Of a DNA stretch of 64,000 nucleotides, positions 45,364 through 56,511 are shown piece by piece. How positions within the stretch are numbered: position 1 is the stretch's first letter; each line of letters starts with the position of its first letter. The notes beneath the pieces are model-generated. The model saw only the letters and a list, made by a program, of their open reading frames with translations. It was not told the DNA's origin and made no database searches. Source of the DNA: Cepaea nemoralis (Eukaryota; Mollusca; Gastropoda; Stylommatophora; Helicidae); contig JACEFZ010012665.1 of assembly GCA_014155875.1 (NCBI GenBank), forward strand, positions 432,001 through 496,000, written 5' to 3'. Both the position numbers and the translations under genes were made by a program.

Positions 45364-46600
45364 CGAGGGGCGTTCGGAAAGTATTGTACCACATCGTTTT
45401 TCTCAGGAGCTGTTTATTCAAAAAGCATCAAATGTATACAATATACATGGATATGTCATGTAAACATCAGTAGTATCCACATATCCCCATCAACTTGTAC
45501 GGCTTTATGCCGGCATGAAACGAAGTGCATCTATTACTTGCCCTTATCAGATTTTGTCTTGATCATGTATCCATTTCTTCGTTGCACAAAGCACTCTTTC
45601 ATCATCTTCAAACCTTGTCCAACGGAGTGCACCTTTAAGTGGACTAAATAGATGAAAATCAGAGTGTTCCAAATCAGGAATACAGAGTGGATGAGGTAGT
45701 ATAGTCCAACCCAATTGTGGTGATTGTTTCCCGTGTTGTCAGACTTGTGTGAGGACGCGCATTGTCGCGAAGGAGAAGCAGATCTATTGGATTCTTGTGT
45801 GGCCGAACTCAGCGAAAACGATGACTGAGATTTTACAATGTCTTAATGTAAGCTTGCGAATTGATTGTCTCTCCTCTTGACATAACATCCACAAGAGTCA
45901 CACCTTCAGTGTCCCAAAAGACAGTGATCATGACCTTTCCAGCTGAAGTTGTCTTGAATTTCTTTCTTGGTGGTGACTGTGGATGATGCCACTCCATTGA
46001 CTGCTTTTTGTCTCAGGCTCAAAATTATTTTCCTAGGTTTCGTCACCTGCAACGATCTTAGACAAAAAGTTTTTTCCGTCAGCATTGAATAACTCCAATT
46101 ATTTAGAAGAAATTGCTATCCTTTGCAATCGACGGCCATTTTTTGACTTCGAGGAACCCATCTTAGTTATTATAACTGCATTTGCGTTGCTGACTGACAG
46201 CTGTAAGGCCAGTTGTTGAGTAGTGATTCGCCTATCAGTAAGAATAATACCTTTCAACATGTCTGCGTTGTTGGCCGTGGGCTTCTTGATTCTTTGATTC
46301 TCTGAACCCAGCGACTGTCTGTACTCCTGCCGACTGCAAAACTTCCATATACATCACAAAGACGCTTGTGAATGTTTACAACAGTTTCCTTCTCTGCAAC
46401 GAGAAATTCTATGAATTCGCATGTTGCTAACACGCTCCATTTCAACGGTTTGGGGCAGTCATATTATTTAGCGATTTGAATTGCAATTTGGTGCACACAA
46501 GTGGCATATGCCATATTTGAAGTGTGCAGAATCGCATGCTTCTATCTTCATTATTAGCTGAGAAAAACGATGTAGTGCATTACTTTCTGAATGACCCTCG
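45364..46600 (-). mobile_element. mariner-like transposon, degenerate, 1.24 kb
   Basis: The 43-bp ends CGAGGGGCGTTCGGAAAGTA... and (reversed right end) CGAGGGTCATTCAGAAAGTA... both run to ...ACATCGTTTTTCTCAG and differ at about six positions. The right flank is TA, the left TG (decayed TA). On the minus strand the transposase start MKWSVLATCEFIEFLVAEKE (46445) and the helix-turn-helix are readable. Then VAGDET, with the usual next Trp a stop codon, near 46045, and SDFHLFSPLKGALRW near 45640. Multiple stops make it dead. Family: mariner (Tc1/mariner superfamily); subfamily not assigned. Confidence 0.92.
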
Positions 46601-46602
46601 TA

Positions 46603-49430
46603 CTTTGGGGATTTCAATGCCAGCGTAGGCACGGACACCACCTCTTGGAGTGGCATTATTGGAAAGCATGGAGTCGGAAATTGTAGCAGCAATGGACTCC
46701 GCCTCCTTCAGACATGTGCCGAACATGATCTCCTGATTACGAACACAATTTTCCGTCTCCCCATGAGAAATAGGACATCGTGGATGCACCCTCGCTCGAA
46801 ACACTGGCACCTCATTGACTATGTCATCGTCAGGAGGAGTGACAGACAAGACGTTCGAGTGACAAAATCCATGTGTGGTGCCAAATGTTGGACAGACCAT
46901 CATCTCATTGTCTCGAAAATAAACATTCACATCAGGCCACCACGGCGTCCTCAAGGGGCGAAAATGCAAAAAAAAGCTAAATGTCACCCGCCTAAACAGC
47001 AAGAAAATGCAGCAGTCGTTTGAAAATATGCTGGAAGACCCCCTCAAGCCCAATGCTGCAGCTAAACAGGATACAGAAACAGAATGGAGAGCCCTAAGGG
47101 GCATAATTTACAACACTGCTATGGAAATCCTGGGTCCAGGCCCCTTCCCCCCCCCCCCCCCCCCCCCCCCCCGAAAGCATAAAGACTGGTTTAATGAAAA
47201 TTCCGAAGACATCAACCAATTGCTGGCCGAGAAACATCTTCTCCTCAAGGCACATTTGAATGACCCAAAGTCTACATTAAAAAAAAAAAGATGCTTTCAA
47301 GAACATTCAGAGAGTAGTGCAGCAGAAACTTCGACACATGCGGGACTCCTGGCTGAGCAGCAAAGCTGATGAAATTCAGGGCTTTGCTGACAGACATGAT
47401 ATGAAAAACTTCTACGACTCACTGAAAGCGGTCTATGGTCCTACATCACCAGGCATAGTTCCCCTCCTCAGTGCAGATGGATGAACATTGGTCACCGATA
47501 AGAAAGAAATCCTTCAACGCTGGGCAGAGCATTTCAGCAAAATCTTAAATGCAACTTCCTTCTTCGATGATGAAACCATCAATTGCCTTCCTCAAGTTCC
47601 CACCAATGAGACACTTGATGACCTGCCAACCATAGTGGAAGTAAACAAAGCCATCCAGCAACTCTCCAGCGGCAAGGCACCTGGTCCTGACTCCATCCCA
47701 GCAGAGATATACAAGGCAGGTGGGCCGGTCCTAACAGAGCAGCTTCACCAAGTCTTTACAAACATATGGGTGAACGAGACCATGCCACAAGATTTCAAGG
47801 ACGCGTCAATAGTCCACCTTTACAAACGTAAAGGAAACCGCCAATCCTGTGACAACCACCGAGGCATCTCCTTGCTTTCAATTGCAGGGAAGATACTCGC
47901 CAGAATTCTTCTCAATCGCCTCACAGCCCATCTCGATCAAGGTCTTCTTCCTGAGAGTCAATGTGGCTTCAGAAAAGAACGTGGAACTGTTGACATGATT
48001 TTCGCTGCAAGGCAGCTGCAAGAGAAATGTCAGGAACAGAACTGCGAAATGTTCTCCACTTTCATTGACCTTACCAAGGCTGTTGATACAGTCAGCAGAG
48101 AAGGACTGTGGAAGATTATGGCAAAATATGGCTGTCCACGAAAGTTTGTCCAAATAGTGCGGCTATTTCATGATGGCATGCAGGCAAGAGTACAGGAAAA
48201 TGGTGAACTGTCTGAACCCTTTCCTGTCACCAATGGAGTGAAGCAAGGATGTGTCCTGGCACCAACACTGTTCAGCCTCATGTTTTCAGCCATGTTGATG
48301 AATGCCTTCGAGAACGATGACATTGGAATAGACATCAACTACCGTATGGATGGAAAGTTATTCAATCTCAGAAGGCTGAAGGCTAAAATCAAAATTACCA
48401 GCGACATCGTCAGAGAGCTCCTGTTTGCTGATGATTGCGCTCTATACGCCAACTCAGAGGCGGACATGCAACATAATGTTTCAGCTTTCTCACATGCCTG
48501 TGCCAACTTTGGGCTCAATATCAACTTGGAGAAGACTGTAGTTATGTACCAGCCAGCTCCAGGGAATAATCACACTGTGCCGAATATCAAAGTGAATGAT
48601 CATAGACTAAGTGTTGTGGACAAATTCACCTATCTTGGCAGCACTGTGTCACAAGCTGCCACAATTGATGACGAAGTGAATGCAAGAATCTCCAAGGCCA
48701 GTGCTGGCCTTTGGCAGACTGTACAAGAATGTATGGGACAGAACTGGAATAAGCCTGCAAACAAAGCTAAAAGTCTACAAAGCAGTTGTATTATCCACAC
48801 TGCTATATGCTTGTGAAACCTGGACTGTTTATCAGCGACACGCTAGGAAATTAAACCACTTCCACACAGTCTGCCTAAGGAAGCTACTGAAGATTAAATG
48901 GCAAGACAAGATTCCAGACACTGAAGTCCTAGAAAGAGCGTCCATGCCCAGTATCCACACTATACTGATGAAGAATCAGATTCGTTGGGCTGGTCACTTG
49001 ACTCGCATGCCAGATCACAGGCTCCCTAAACGAATTTTTTACAGCGAACTGCGTTGTGGTAAACGCTCCCAAGGTGGCCAGAGGAAACGCTTTAAAGACA
49101 CTGAAAATTTCACTGAATGCTTTTGGAATTCATCATGACACCTGGGAGGCTGCAGCCAGAGACCGAAATTCGTGGCGTGCATCATTACGCAAAGGTGCAG
49201 TCATATGCGAGGCAACCAGGACTGCAAGAGCTGTGAAGAAAAGGCAGGACAGAAAAACCACTGCAGGAAATCCTCCTCAAGAGACATCAAGCATTCTTTG
49301 CCCACAATGTCAAAGAACATTTCGAGCCAAAATATACCTTATCAGCCATCTTAGAACCCACGGCTCCATACCTTCAACCCCACTGGATGAAATGAATGGT
49401 CATCATCATTCTTGATGGACAAACAACAAC
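46603..49430 (+). mobile_element. LINE family B, 5'-truncated copy with EN, RT and C2H2 finger
   Basis: Non-LTR retrotransposon. It begins inside an AP-endonuclease domain (FGDFNA, then LIDYVIVRRSDRQDVRV and CWTDHHLIVSK, the C-terminal Asp-His box). A C(24) run at 47149-47172 interrupts the linker. The RT is open from 47488: GKAPGPDSIPAEIYKAGGP, IVHLYKRKGNRQSCDNHRGI, FIDLTKAVD, GVKQGCVLAPTLF and LLFADDCALYAN. The last box carries the catalytic Asp pair. A frameshift at ~48700 leads to TLLYACETWTVYQRHARKL, and another at ~49075 to the C-terminus with CPQCQRTFRAKIYLISHLRTH (C-x2-C-x12-H-x3-H) and DEMNGHHHS before the stop. Further defects: TGA at 47481. It ends in an ACAACAACATAA tail. Confidence 0.92.
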
Positions 49431-49434
49431 ATAA

Positions 49435-49598
49435 TATAGGGTGTATTTTTAATGACAGTGCAGCGTTTGAAAATATTTCCAGCCCAAGTTTTGTATTCAC
49501 CCTCTGTACAGTTCATGCCACATAATAGGTAAATACAAAACTTGGACAGGCAATATTTTCAAACACTGCACAGTCATTTAAAAAAAAAACACCCTGTA
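49435..49598. mobile_element. Palindromic MITE, ~160 bp, TA target
   Basis: TAGGGTGTATTTTTAATGAC... on the left and (reversed right arm) TACAGGGTGTTTTTTTTTTA... continue as nearly perfect inverted repeats of about 67-70 bp: GTTTGAAAATATT, CCAAGTTTTGTATT and ACC in both arms. They enclose a ~25-nt loop. TA dinucleotides flank it. It sits at the very 3' end of LINE B. No coding. Confidence 0.92.
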
Positions 49599-50031
49599 TC
49601 ACGATGGCCGCATTTACTCCCATGGTATTCCGTGGTACCCAGTTTAGGCTGGGTCGTCCCGGGTGCCCAGATCACTGGAAACACACTCCCTGTCTTCTTA
49701 AACACGCCTTGTTGACACGGATTCCTTTGTTTTAGGCCACATGTATCAAACTCAAGGCCCGCGGTCCACATCAGGCCCGCGTTCATATCAGGCCCGAGAG
49801 GTCTCAAGCGACGTACAAATATATTTTTAATGGCCACGATAGAAAGTTCAAATCAAATTCCCTAATTAGCAGCCTTGCCGAATGATAGGCTACCTGAGAG
49901 TGTTCTCGCTTCGATCAGAATTAGCGAAAATAAAAGTTGTGTAGTGAGTGGATGTTCGTCGTTATGGTGACCTAGCAAAGTTCAGTTGCTCGTTTTGGAT
50001 TGGCGCATAAGAAATGAAAGTAGTGTAGTGC

Positions 50032-50791
50032 TGCTATAATGCTTGAATCTTTAATTACTGCTGTATTTACGCTCGCTGTCCTTACACAAACACTGTAGCA
50101 GATTAATGGGAACCAAAATTCCAACTGAACTGAATAATCGTAGGAACGATGATGCTAAACGTCAATAATGAACTTTATTAATGTTGATCTGCCGCACAGA
50201 CTGATATATGACAGTTCCCTTGTTAATGGGAAGGACAGTCAAAATATAATAATAATTAATAATTTATACATACTCTGCTTCAGCTGCCGAGCTAGATCCC
50301 TCTTAATATGTAAATCAATGACGAATAATTCTTATCCCATGCATCGTTCTCTGATAATCTGTCGTTTCGAATAGCTAAACAATATGACTTACGGACTTCT
50401 GTATACAGCTGATTTCATGACTTCGAGCTGACATTGAACCGGCAAATTATGACGCCATAAACTCTATCATGTTATCGGTCCTCAACGTCCTTCTGCTAAA
50501 CATCCTCCTTCCTGCAGATTGTGCCGTTATTTCCTTCTCTTACTGTAGTCTCATATGTCAATTCATAAGTTCTTTCAGTTGGCAAATAATGTTGTTCTTT
50601 CTCTGTTGTCACTTTGTGCGTCGTTCTCCCTGATGTTTTCAATCTTCACTGCTTATGGTAACCGTAGTCCCTGTGACGTCATCTAGTAACCTTTGTATTC
50701 ACTCGCCTCTCGATGACTCTCTTTATTTGTCTGCCACAATTTTTTCATCCGATTATAAATCATTGACTCATGCCTCCGACGCTACATGGCA
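50032..50791. mobile_element. Putative solo LTR inserted in the hAT element
   Basis: Relative to the other hAT copy, which reads straight through, 760 bp are inserted here. The insert starts TGCTATAATG and ends CTACATGGCA (TG...CA, with TGCYAT inverted ends) and is flanked by the 5-bp duplication AGTGC (50027-50031 and 50792-50796). It has no long open frame. These are the marks of a solo LTR. No second copy is present in the window to confirm it. Confidence 0.8.
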
Positions 50792-50898
50792 AGTGCTCGG
50801 ATATTACATCACCTTTTCCAGCTACGGCTAACCTGATATCAATCAAGCGTCTGTCGGTAGATACACAGTCATTTTTTAAATCAAAGCTAGCCTTTAAA

Positions 50899-52690
50899 AT
50901 GACCAAGAGAAAAGTTGATTCTGAAAACAGAGCCTTTCAAAGCCGCTGGGAGGCTGAATATATGTTTACTGATATTGGCGGTAAACCTGTGTGTCTAATT
51001 TGTGGAGATAATGTGGCTGTGATCAAAGAATATAATCTGATACGGCACTACGAGACTAAACATCAAGACAAGTTAAACAGCCTGAATGCAGAGCAGAAGC
51101 TACAGAAGGTAGAAGAATTGAAGAGGCATCTAACATCACAGCAGATGGTTTGTCACCAAAGCAAAATCACAAACTGAAGCTGCTGTGAAAGCAATATTAA
51201 TTGTGGCGGAGGAGATCGCAAAATCAGGCCGACCATTTACAGAAATAGAGTTTCTGAAGCGCTGCATGATGAAAGTGTGTGACGAGTGTTCAACCAAAAA
51301 GCAGATGGTTGCAAAGGTAAGCCTTAGCAGAAATACGGTTGTTGATCGGGTTTGTGAGATGGCCACTGATGTGAAAACACGGCTTATCGAAAAAGGCAAA
51401 GACTTTGTTGCATTCTCCCTCGCTGTGTATGAAAGTAATGACACGACTGACACTGCACAGCTCGCCATTTTCATCCGTGGAGTGGACTCCAGTTTGAATG
51501 TTACAGAAGAAACATTGGACATGAAATCCATGCATGGGACAACGACAGGAAAAGACATTTTTAGACAACGTATGTCAAAGTTTAACCAACATGAACCTGC
51601 CTTCGAACAAACTCGTTGGACTAACAACAGATGGAGCACCGGCGTTGTTTGGCGAAAAAATTGGACTAGTTGGAAGGATGCGGTTAAAGATGCAGGAGAA
51701 GTGTACTGGTCAACTGATAGCATATCACTGCATCATACACCAAGGATCGCTGTGTAGTAAAGTCCTCAAAGTGGAAGATGTAATGAGCATTGTAACACAA
51801 ACCGTCGACTTTATCAGAGCCAAAGGTTAAAATCACCGCCAATTTCAGTCTTTTTTTGCAGGAAATAGAGTCGGCGTTCAGTGACTTGCCTTATCATACA
51901 GAGGTGCGGCGGATAAGTCGGGGAAAAGTTCTCAGTAGATTTTTCCAGCTGATCGAGAAAATCTGTCAATTCATGGACAGTAAAGGAAAAGATTCCACAG
52001 ATTTCGGGATAAAAAGTGGAAATGTGAGTTGGCGTTTCTGTCTGATATAACCACTCATCTCAACGACTTGAACCTGCAGCTCCAGAGACGGGATCACATT
52101 ATCACTGATATGCATGACGCAGTGAAGGCATTTCAAGTGAAGCTGCGCTTATGGGAGACACAAATGCACCAATGCAACCTGCCTCACTTTTCTTGTTGCC
52201 TAGCAATGTTAAGCCAAGTCACTTTGATGAGAAAATTAGCTTACTTCGCGCCGGGTTCGCACGGCGCTCTAGTGACTTTGAAGCACAGAAAAGTAATTTC
52301 GAGCTGTTTCGTAATCTATTTGCCATAGATGTGGAAACTGTACCTGTAAATTTGCAGATGGAATTAATAGAGCTGCAGTGTAATGGGACACTAAATGTAA
52401 AGTACGACACTGTGAAGCCTGCACTGTTCACTCGTTTCATTCCTGAAGAGATGCCCCGGCTTCGTCTACATGTGGCTCGAACCTTGAGCATGTTTGGAAG
52501 CACATATCTATGTGAGCAGCTGTCTTCTGGATGAAGATTAACAAAACATCACACAGGAGTCGTCTCACTGATGAACACTTGCAGTCCATCATGAGAATCT
52601 CATTGACGCAGAACATTACTCCCAACATAAACGAACTTGTAGCCAAGAAAAGATGCCAAACGTCGTGCTCTGATAAATTGACATAAGAGT
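50899..52690 (+). pseudogene. hAT transposase, full length, disrupted
   Basis: Starts [20 protein letters not shown]; the upstream Met at 50770 lies in the inserted LTR-like segment. The BED-like finger CLICGDN...RHYETKH is intact. Frame changes occur near 51150, 51560 and 51830. In the first catalytic box the Asp has become Tyr (AVYESND versus AVDESND in the 19-kb copy); the second box LTTDGAPA is kept. Stops interrupt the middle (52028-52050). The C-terminal hAT dimerisation region is recognisable from FEAQKSNFELFRNLFAIDVE through ARTLSMFGSTYLCEQL to the end at ~52690. A pseudogene, but it shows what the deleted copy lost. Confidence 0.88.
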
Positions 52691-52702
52691 GAAAATTTGT
52701 AT

Positions 52703-52946
52703 TTTTTTTTTTAAATATTGCATATCCCTTGCAGGACTTTGCAGTCAACACCAGCATTTTTCAGCTGCTGTTGATGTACTAGGCAAATTTTACGTTCAGT
52801 AGCTTGCCATTGCTTTCTAAACGACCGGCTCCCATACAAACACGTTAAAACACAACGCGACACGGTCTGCTGCACAAATCGGTCGCGGCTGCGTTTCAAA
52901 CGCCTGGTAATGGCTCACGAACCGCTTTCGCAAGCCTTTGGCCACG
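52703..52946 (-). repeat. SINE family A copy in hAT 3' region
   Basis: The minus strand has AGAAAGCAATGGCAAGCTAC, GCAAAGTCCTGCAAGGGATA and an A-rich end. ATTTGTAT at 52695-52702 and 52947-52954 is the target duplication. Confidence 0.85.
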
Positions 52947-53239
52947 ATTTGTATACCAATGTATAAATTAAAAAGTCGAGTCGACTATAAAAAGTCGATT
53001 CGACTTTTTATTTATATTAATGTTTAAAAAAGGTTCAATTCTCGGCTTATTGAATGTTTATCCTGTTCGGCCCGCAACCTTACGTGTGATTTGAGTGTTG
53101 GCCTGCTGAGCGATTGAGTTTGACACCCCTGTTCTAGACAGTATAAAGAAAAGACTCGTTTTAAAAATCTACGCTGCGAAAATAAAAGAAATTTTAAACA
53201 AAATAGTCTTATTCAAAAAGATTCTGTTACAAGAATGAG

Positions 53240-53560
53240 CAACGATGTTAAATCTAGAAAATGTCTTTTTCTTTTTCTTTCTTCCTTCTTTTTCCTTCTT
53301 CCTTCCTTCTTTTTTGTCTTTCTTCTTCTTCCTTATTCTTCTTTCTTCTTCTTTCGCCTTCCTTGTTCTGTTTTCTTTCTTCTGCCGTCTTGATTCTTCC
53401 ATTTCCTCGCCTTCCTCCTCCTTCCTCCTCCTTCTTCTTCTTGCTTCTTCCTCCCTGTTCATTCTTTCTCCTTCTTCCTCCTTTTCTCCCTCCTTCCTCT
53501 TTTTTCCTCCTCCTTCCTTCTTCTTCTTCTTCTTCTTCTTCTTCTTCTTCTTCTGTTCTA
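53240..53560. repeat. TTC-rich polypyrimidine tract
   Basis: 320 bp of T/C with CTTC, CCTTC and (TTC)n at 53515-53552. Arginine/lysine/glutamate-rich reverse frames are artefacts. Confidence 0.93.
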
Positions 53561-53940
53561 CTGCTTTTGACGTGAAATGGCGCATGTCTTGTTCCTTGTA
53601 CTAACGTTAATTTTGCGTTACTCAGTGCCTCTTTTACTCCATCTAACCACCCCTTTCTGGATCGTCCCCTCAATTTGTATCCCGATGTTCTCACTTAGAA
53701 CGCTCCGGCCGCTGGTTGATCTTGTTTCATTCTAGCTAACTATCCGAACAATATGCGCGCAATTCTTTGATGTTCTATAAAGTCAGTGATAGGTAGTATC
53801 CACCCCAACACTTGTGTTTGGTTTCTCATATCTCTTCTTGTCATTGTAATGGTTAAACCAATAGAATCGTATAACATATTTAAACCTAAATAAACAATAT
53901 ATTTCTTTATATGCCCTGCTATCAGTGTTAATCATCACAT
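53561..53940. other. Unannotated sequence upstream of candidate exon
   Basis: No repeat recognised. It could contain the promoter or 5' intron of the gene starting at 53989, but no TATA or initiator is convincing. Confidence 0.4.
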
Positions 53941-53988
53941 CCACAGAGAGGTGACCACAGATCTAGCAGCTGTCTACAGCCACCAAAC

Positions 53989-54036
53989 ATGCCTTCGTAC
54001 GAACAGATCACCGACGAAGAGGAACTCCACAAGCTG
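53989..54036 (+). CDS. Candidate first coding exon of an unrecognised gene
   Basis: ATG in the context CCAAACATGC opens a 16-codon frame, MPSYEQITDEEELHKL. It ends on a codon boundary at CTG|GTAAGT, a consensus splice donor. Upstream, TCATCACATCCACAG|AGAGG could be an acceptor, and the region just before the ATG is typical of a short 5' UTR. The acidic N-terminus is not enough to name a family. If real, the following intron is where the Gmr1-like retrotransposon landed (54278), and the next exon lies beyond the window end or in 63.7-64 kb. It is too short for statistical support, so confidence is moderate. Confidence 0.45.
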
Positions 54037-54277
54037 GTAAGTTGCATGAACTAAAGTAAAATTCCAATTCCAATTTTCAAAACAAAAATTCCAAATTCGG
54101 CCTCGTTCAACCTGCTTCCTCAGTTGTGGTTATTGTTGAGGTCCGTGGTTTTTTGTGGGTTCGTTCACCCTAATTCTTGTCTTGTGAGTCCTATCTGAAC
54201 TATCTTGGACTGGTTATGTAGCGTTTGTGTCTGTGACGTCAGCAGTGGGATCGGTCGGCGGCTGTCCTTTGTGCATG

Positions 54278-54282
54278 TTTCC
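54278..54282. repeat. Target-site duplication TTTCC (left)
   Basis: TTTCC directly precedes the TGTCG end of the left LTR and is repeated at 63736-63740 after CGACA of the right LTR. Five bp is the usual Ty3/gypsy integrase stagger. Confidence 0.95.
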
Positions 54283-56447
54283 TGTCGTGTCCTCCTTTAA
54301 AGTGTCGTCCCTGGAGTGAGGAGATCCGACACCCACATTATAATATTATTTTTTCCCCCTCAATATTCTGGAGAATCCACCAGCTTCCGTCCAACACACT
54401 CCATCAGCCTATGGACACCTTTTCCTATCACTCTCACACTGTCGTACTATGCCCCCTTCTCATACTTCCCCAACGCAACATACTCAACAACTCTTACTTC
54501 TAGAAATTAATACAGATTAATTTATTAAAATAAAAGTGTAACGTGTATGAGACGTGTATGCGAAGAAAATGTGTGACGTGTTCTATAAAGTGTAGAGAAT
54601 CTGACTCTCAGACATCAGCTCAGTCCGCTGATCACAGCAAAGATAGACCACAGCACGTTACGTCAGAACAAGTACGTCTCACCCGTTGCCGGAACCATCC
54701 TGCCGGATACTGCTTTGCTTCTGTAGACCTCTGGTAATCCCATTTCATGAACATGAGAAATAGACACCGGTGGTATGAACAGTTACTTATGGACCGGATT
54801 CACTCTACACAATGTCCGTTCCTAATGTTCTCTAACCAACTGCACAAGTTCTTTTCTAGTGTTTACACAGTTAGTAAAGTTAAGTGTTAGTCGACAGATC
54901 ATCCTCGTTGCACATCGAACCATTCAGTCCGCAAGTGCTAATTACTAATGTTAATTGTTACTGTACTAACACTAGTTACTCTTAACCGGTTCTCGGTTCG
55001 TTACCACTGTTTAATGCTGTATGGTGCAACTGTAATCTTCACTATGTTGGGTGAATCAACCTCCCTCTAGCTTTTAATCACGTCTGTAAGCAATCTTTAT
55101 TGATTGCCGAACTGGTGTTCTTCAGACTGGGATTTTCTTCCTTCCCAAAACTGTATTGAGCTTCCTTGGATCTGGTAGGGAACCTAGGATAGAAACAACA
55201 CACCTGGTGATAGTACTAGTTCATGATTCTTTCGGCTGAGTGTAAGCCTATCACCTTGCCTAATGATCGTTAGCTAACTAGACTTAGTCATAGAGCAGAT
55301 TAGCTACCCACCTAGAATCGAATCAGATTATGACAAAGAAAAAATCAGCAAACAGAATGTGGAACCCCTCCCACAAGGGACACCTACGGGAAATCCCAAT
55401 TATCCCTCATTACTCAATTCTCAACTAGTAAAGCTTATCAACACTTCACTAATCTATTCTAGCTAACAGAGTCTCAAGTATCACTTCCCTACTCTAGCTA
55501 GTTTCCACTAACAGTGCTAATCATCACACTATAGTTTAACAAGGCTACTGCCTAAAGTAATTATAACGAATATATTATAATAGGTTATACCTTAAATGGC
55601 ACCACTGCAGTCCTATCAATCATATCTACATCTGCCATTATAGGCACGTGTAAAATTAAGTCACTAATTAACACACGGTAGATATTATTTCCACTAGGCG
55701 CTGCCGTGCCCTGGCACTCTGACTAAAGCATAATTTCAAGTCCTCCCTAGCTGGTCACAACTAGAGTTTATATGGCAAACTACCAAAGTTGTCCACGTGA
55801 CTTTATCCTCTTCTCCCCCACACAGGTGTTATTTGGACATATCAACCATTTGCAAGGATCTATTTTTCCGGGCTTAAATCCTGTCAAAGTTGTCAGTAGT
55901 TGTTAAGATTCTCAAAACAAGCCAGCGAATTTTATGACGACTTCCAACAAACAGTTGCAAATAACCCCGTCAAACTCTTCATGTTCCGGAAACCAAGAAT
56001 TGACATATGTACTGTTTTCTCCCTACTAAGTACTTCCGTTTTGCATCTGCCATTGTGATCTCACGGCTTCCATCTGCATTCAAATGTTGACAAACTTGTC
56101 AATCTTCTGTTCCGTGGTGACAATATATGTGATTCTAACTGGTAATGAACTGCCAACTCGGTGTATCCCTTCCTTCTCACTCAACACCAAATGTGTAGAT
56201 GGGCTGACCCCACTGCTTCCATTTACATTCAAATGTAGACAAACTAATCAAGGCGATGCCAGGACCTGTCACCATCAACACCGACCGTTCCAAATCCGTT
56301 ATAGATGTACACGTGCAGCTACAAATATTGTCCTGAGATTTTGACATCCGCGGTGTTTTTCCAGTTAGTAAAATAATGGTGCTGAAAATACACGCCAAGC
56401 AAACGTCGGGAATATTTATCTGTTTAACTCATGGCAATCTCGCGACA
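54283..56447 (-). repeat. 3' LTR (2165 bp)
   Basis: Direct repeat of 61573-63735. Borders are TGTCGTGTCCTCC...GGCAATCTCGCGACA on the plus strand, giving a perfect 5-bp inverted terminal repeat TGTCG/CGACA. It is unusually long for an LTR. No coding function was found; small plus-strand frames recur identically in the other LTR. Confidence 0.96.
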
Positions 56448-56450
56448 TAG

Positions 56451-56460
56451 GCCCCCTCTT
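56451..56460 (-). other. Polypurine tract of the LTR retrotransposon
   Basis: The minus strand reads AAGAGGGGGC three bases before the 3' LTR, the expected site for plus-strand DNA priming. Confidence 0.75.
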
Positions 56461-56511
56461 AAGAGAGTAGTCCATCTCACTCTCCTCCACCATGAGTTAA
56501 ATCCAGATAAT

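Larger units (their letters stand above)
49738..53131 (+). mobile_element. hAT transposon, full-length but defective (3.4 kb)
   Basis: The left end CACATGTATCAAACTCAAGG and right end (reversed) CAGGGGTGTCAAACTCAATC match the ends of the deleted copy at 18831-20302. Flanks TTTTAGGC (49730-49737) and TTCTAGAC (53132-53139) are a decayed 8-bp duplication (6/8). It contains the whole transposase region plus two later insertions: a 760-bp solo-LTR-like segment (50032-50791) and a SINE A (52703-52946). Confidence 0.88.

Noticed and set aside
45364..49430. mariner simply nested in LINE B
   Set aside because: The left flank of the mariner is not LINE sequence, so a simple nested insertion is not supported.
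50770..50898. Extended N-terminus of the hAT transposase from Met 50770
   Set aside because: The first codons lie in the inserted LTR-like segment and the other hAT copy lacks them.
53169..53694. Lys/Glu-rich nuclear protein on the minus strand
   Set aside because: Translation of a TTC/CTT polypyrimidine tract.
54316..54737. Genes in the LTR (two 64-residue frames, repeated at 61606-62027)
   Set aside because: Short frames antisense to the element, identical in both LTRs because the LTRs are identical; no motif.
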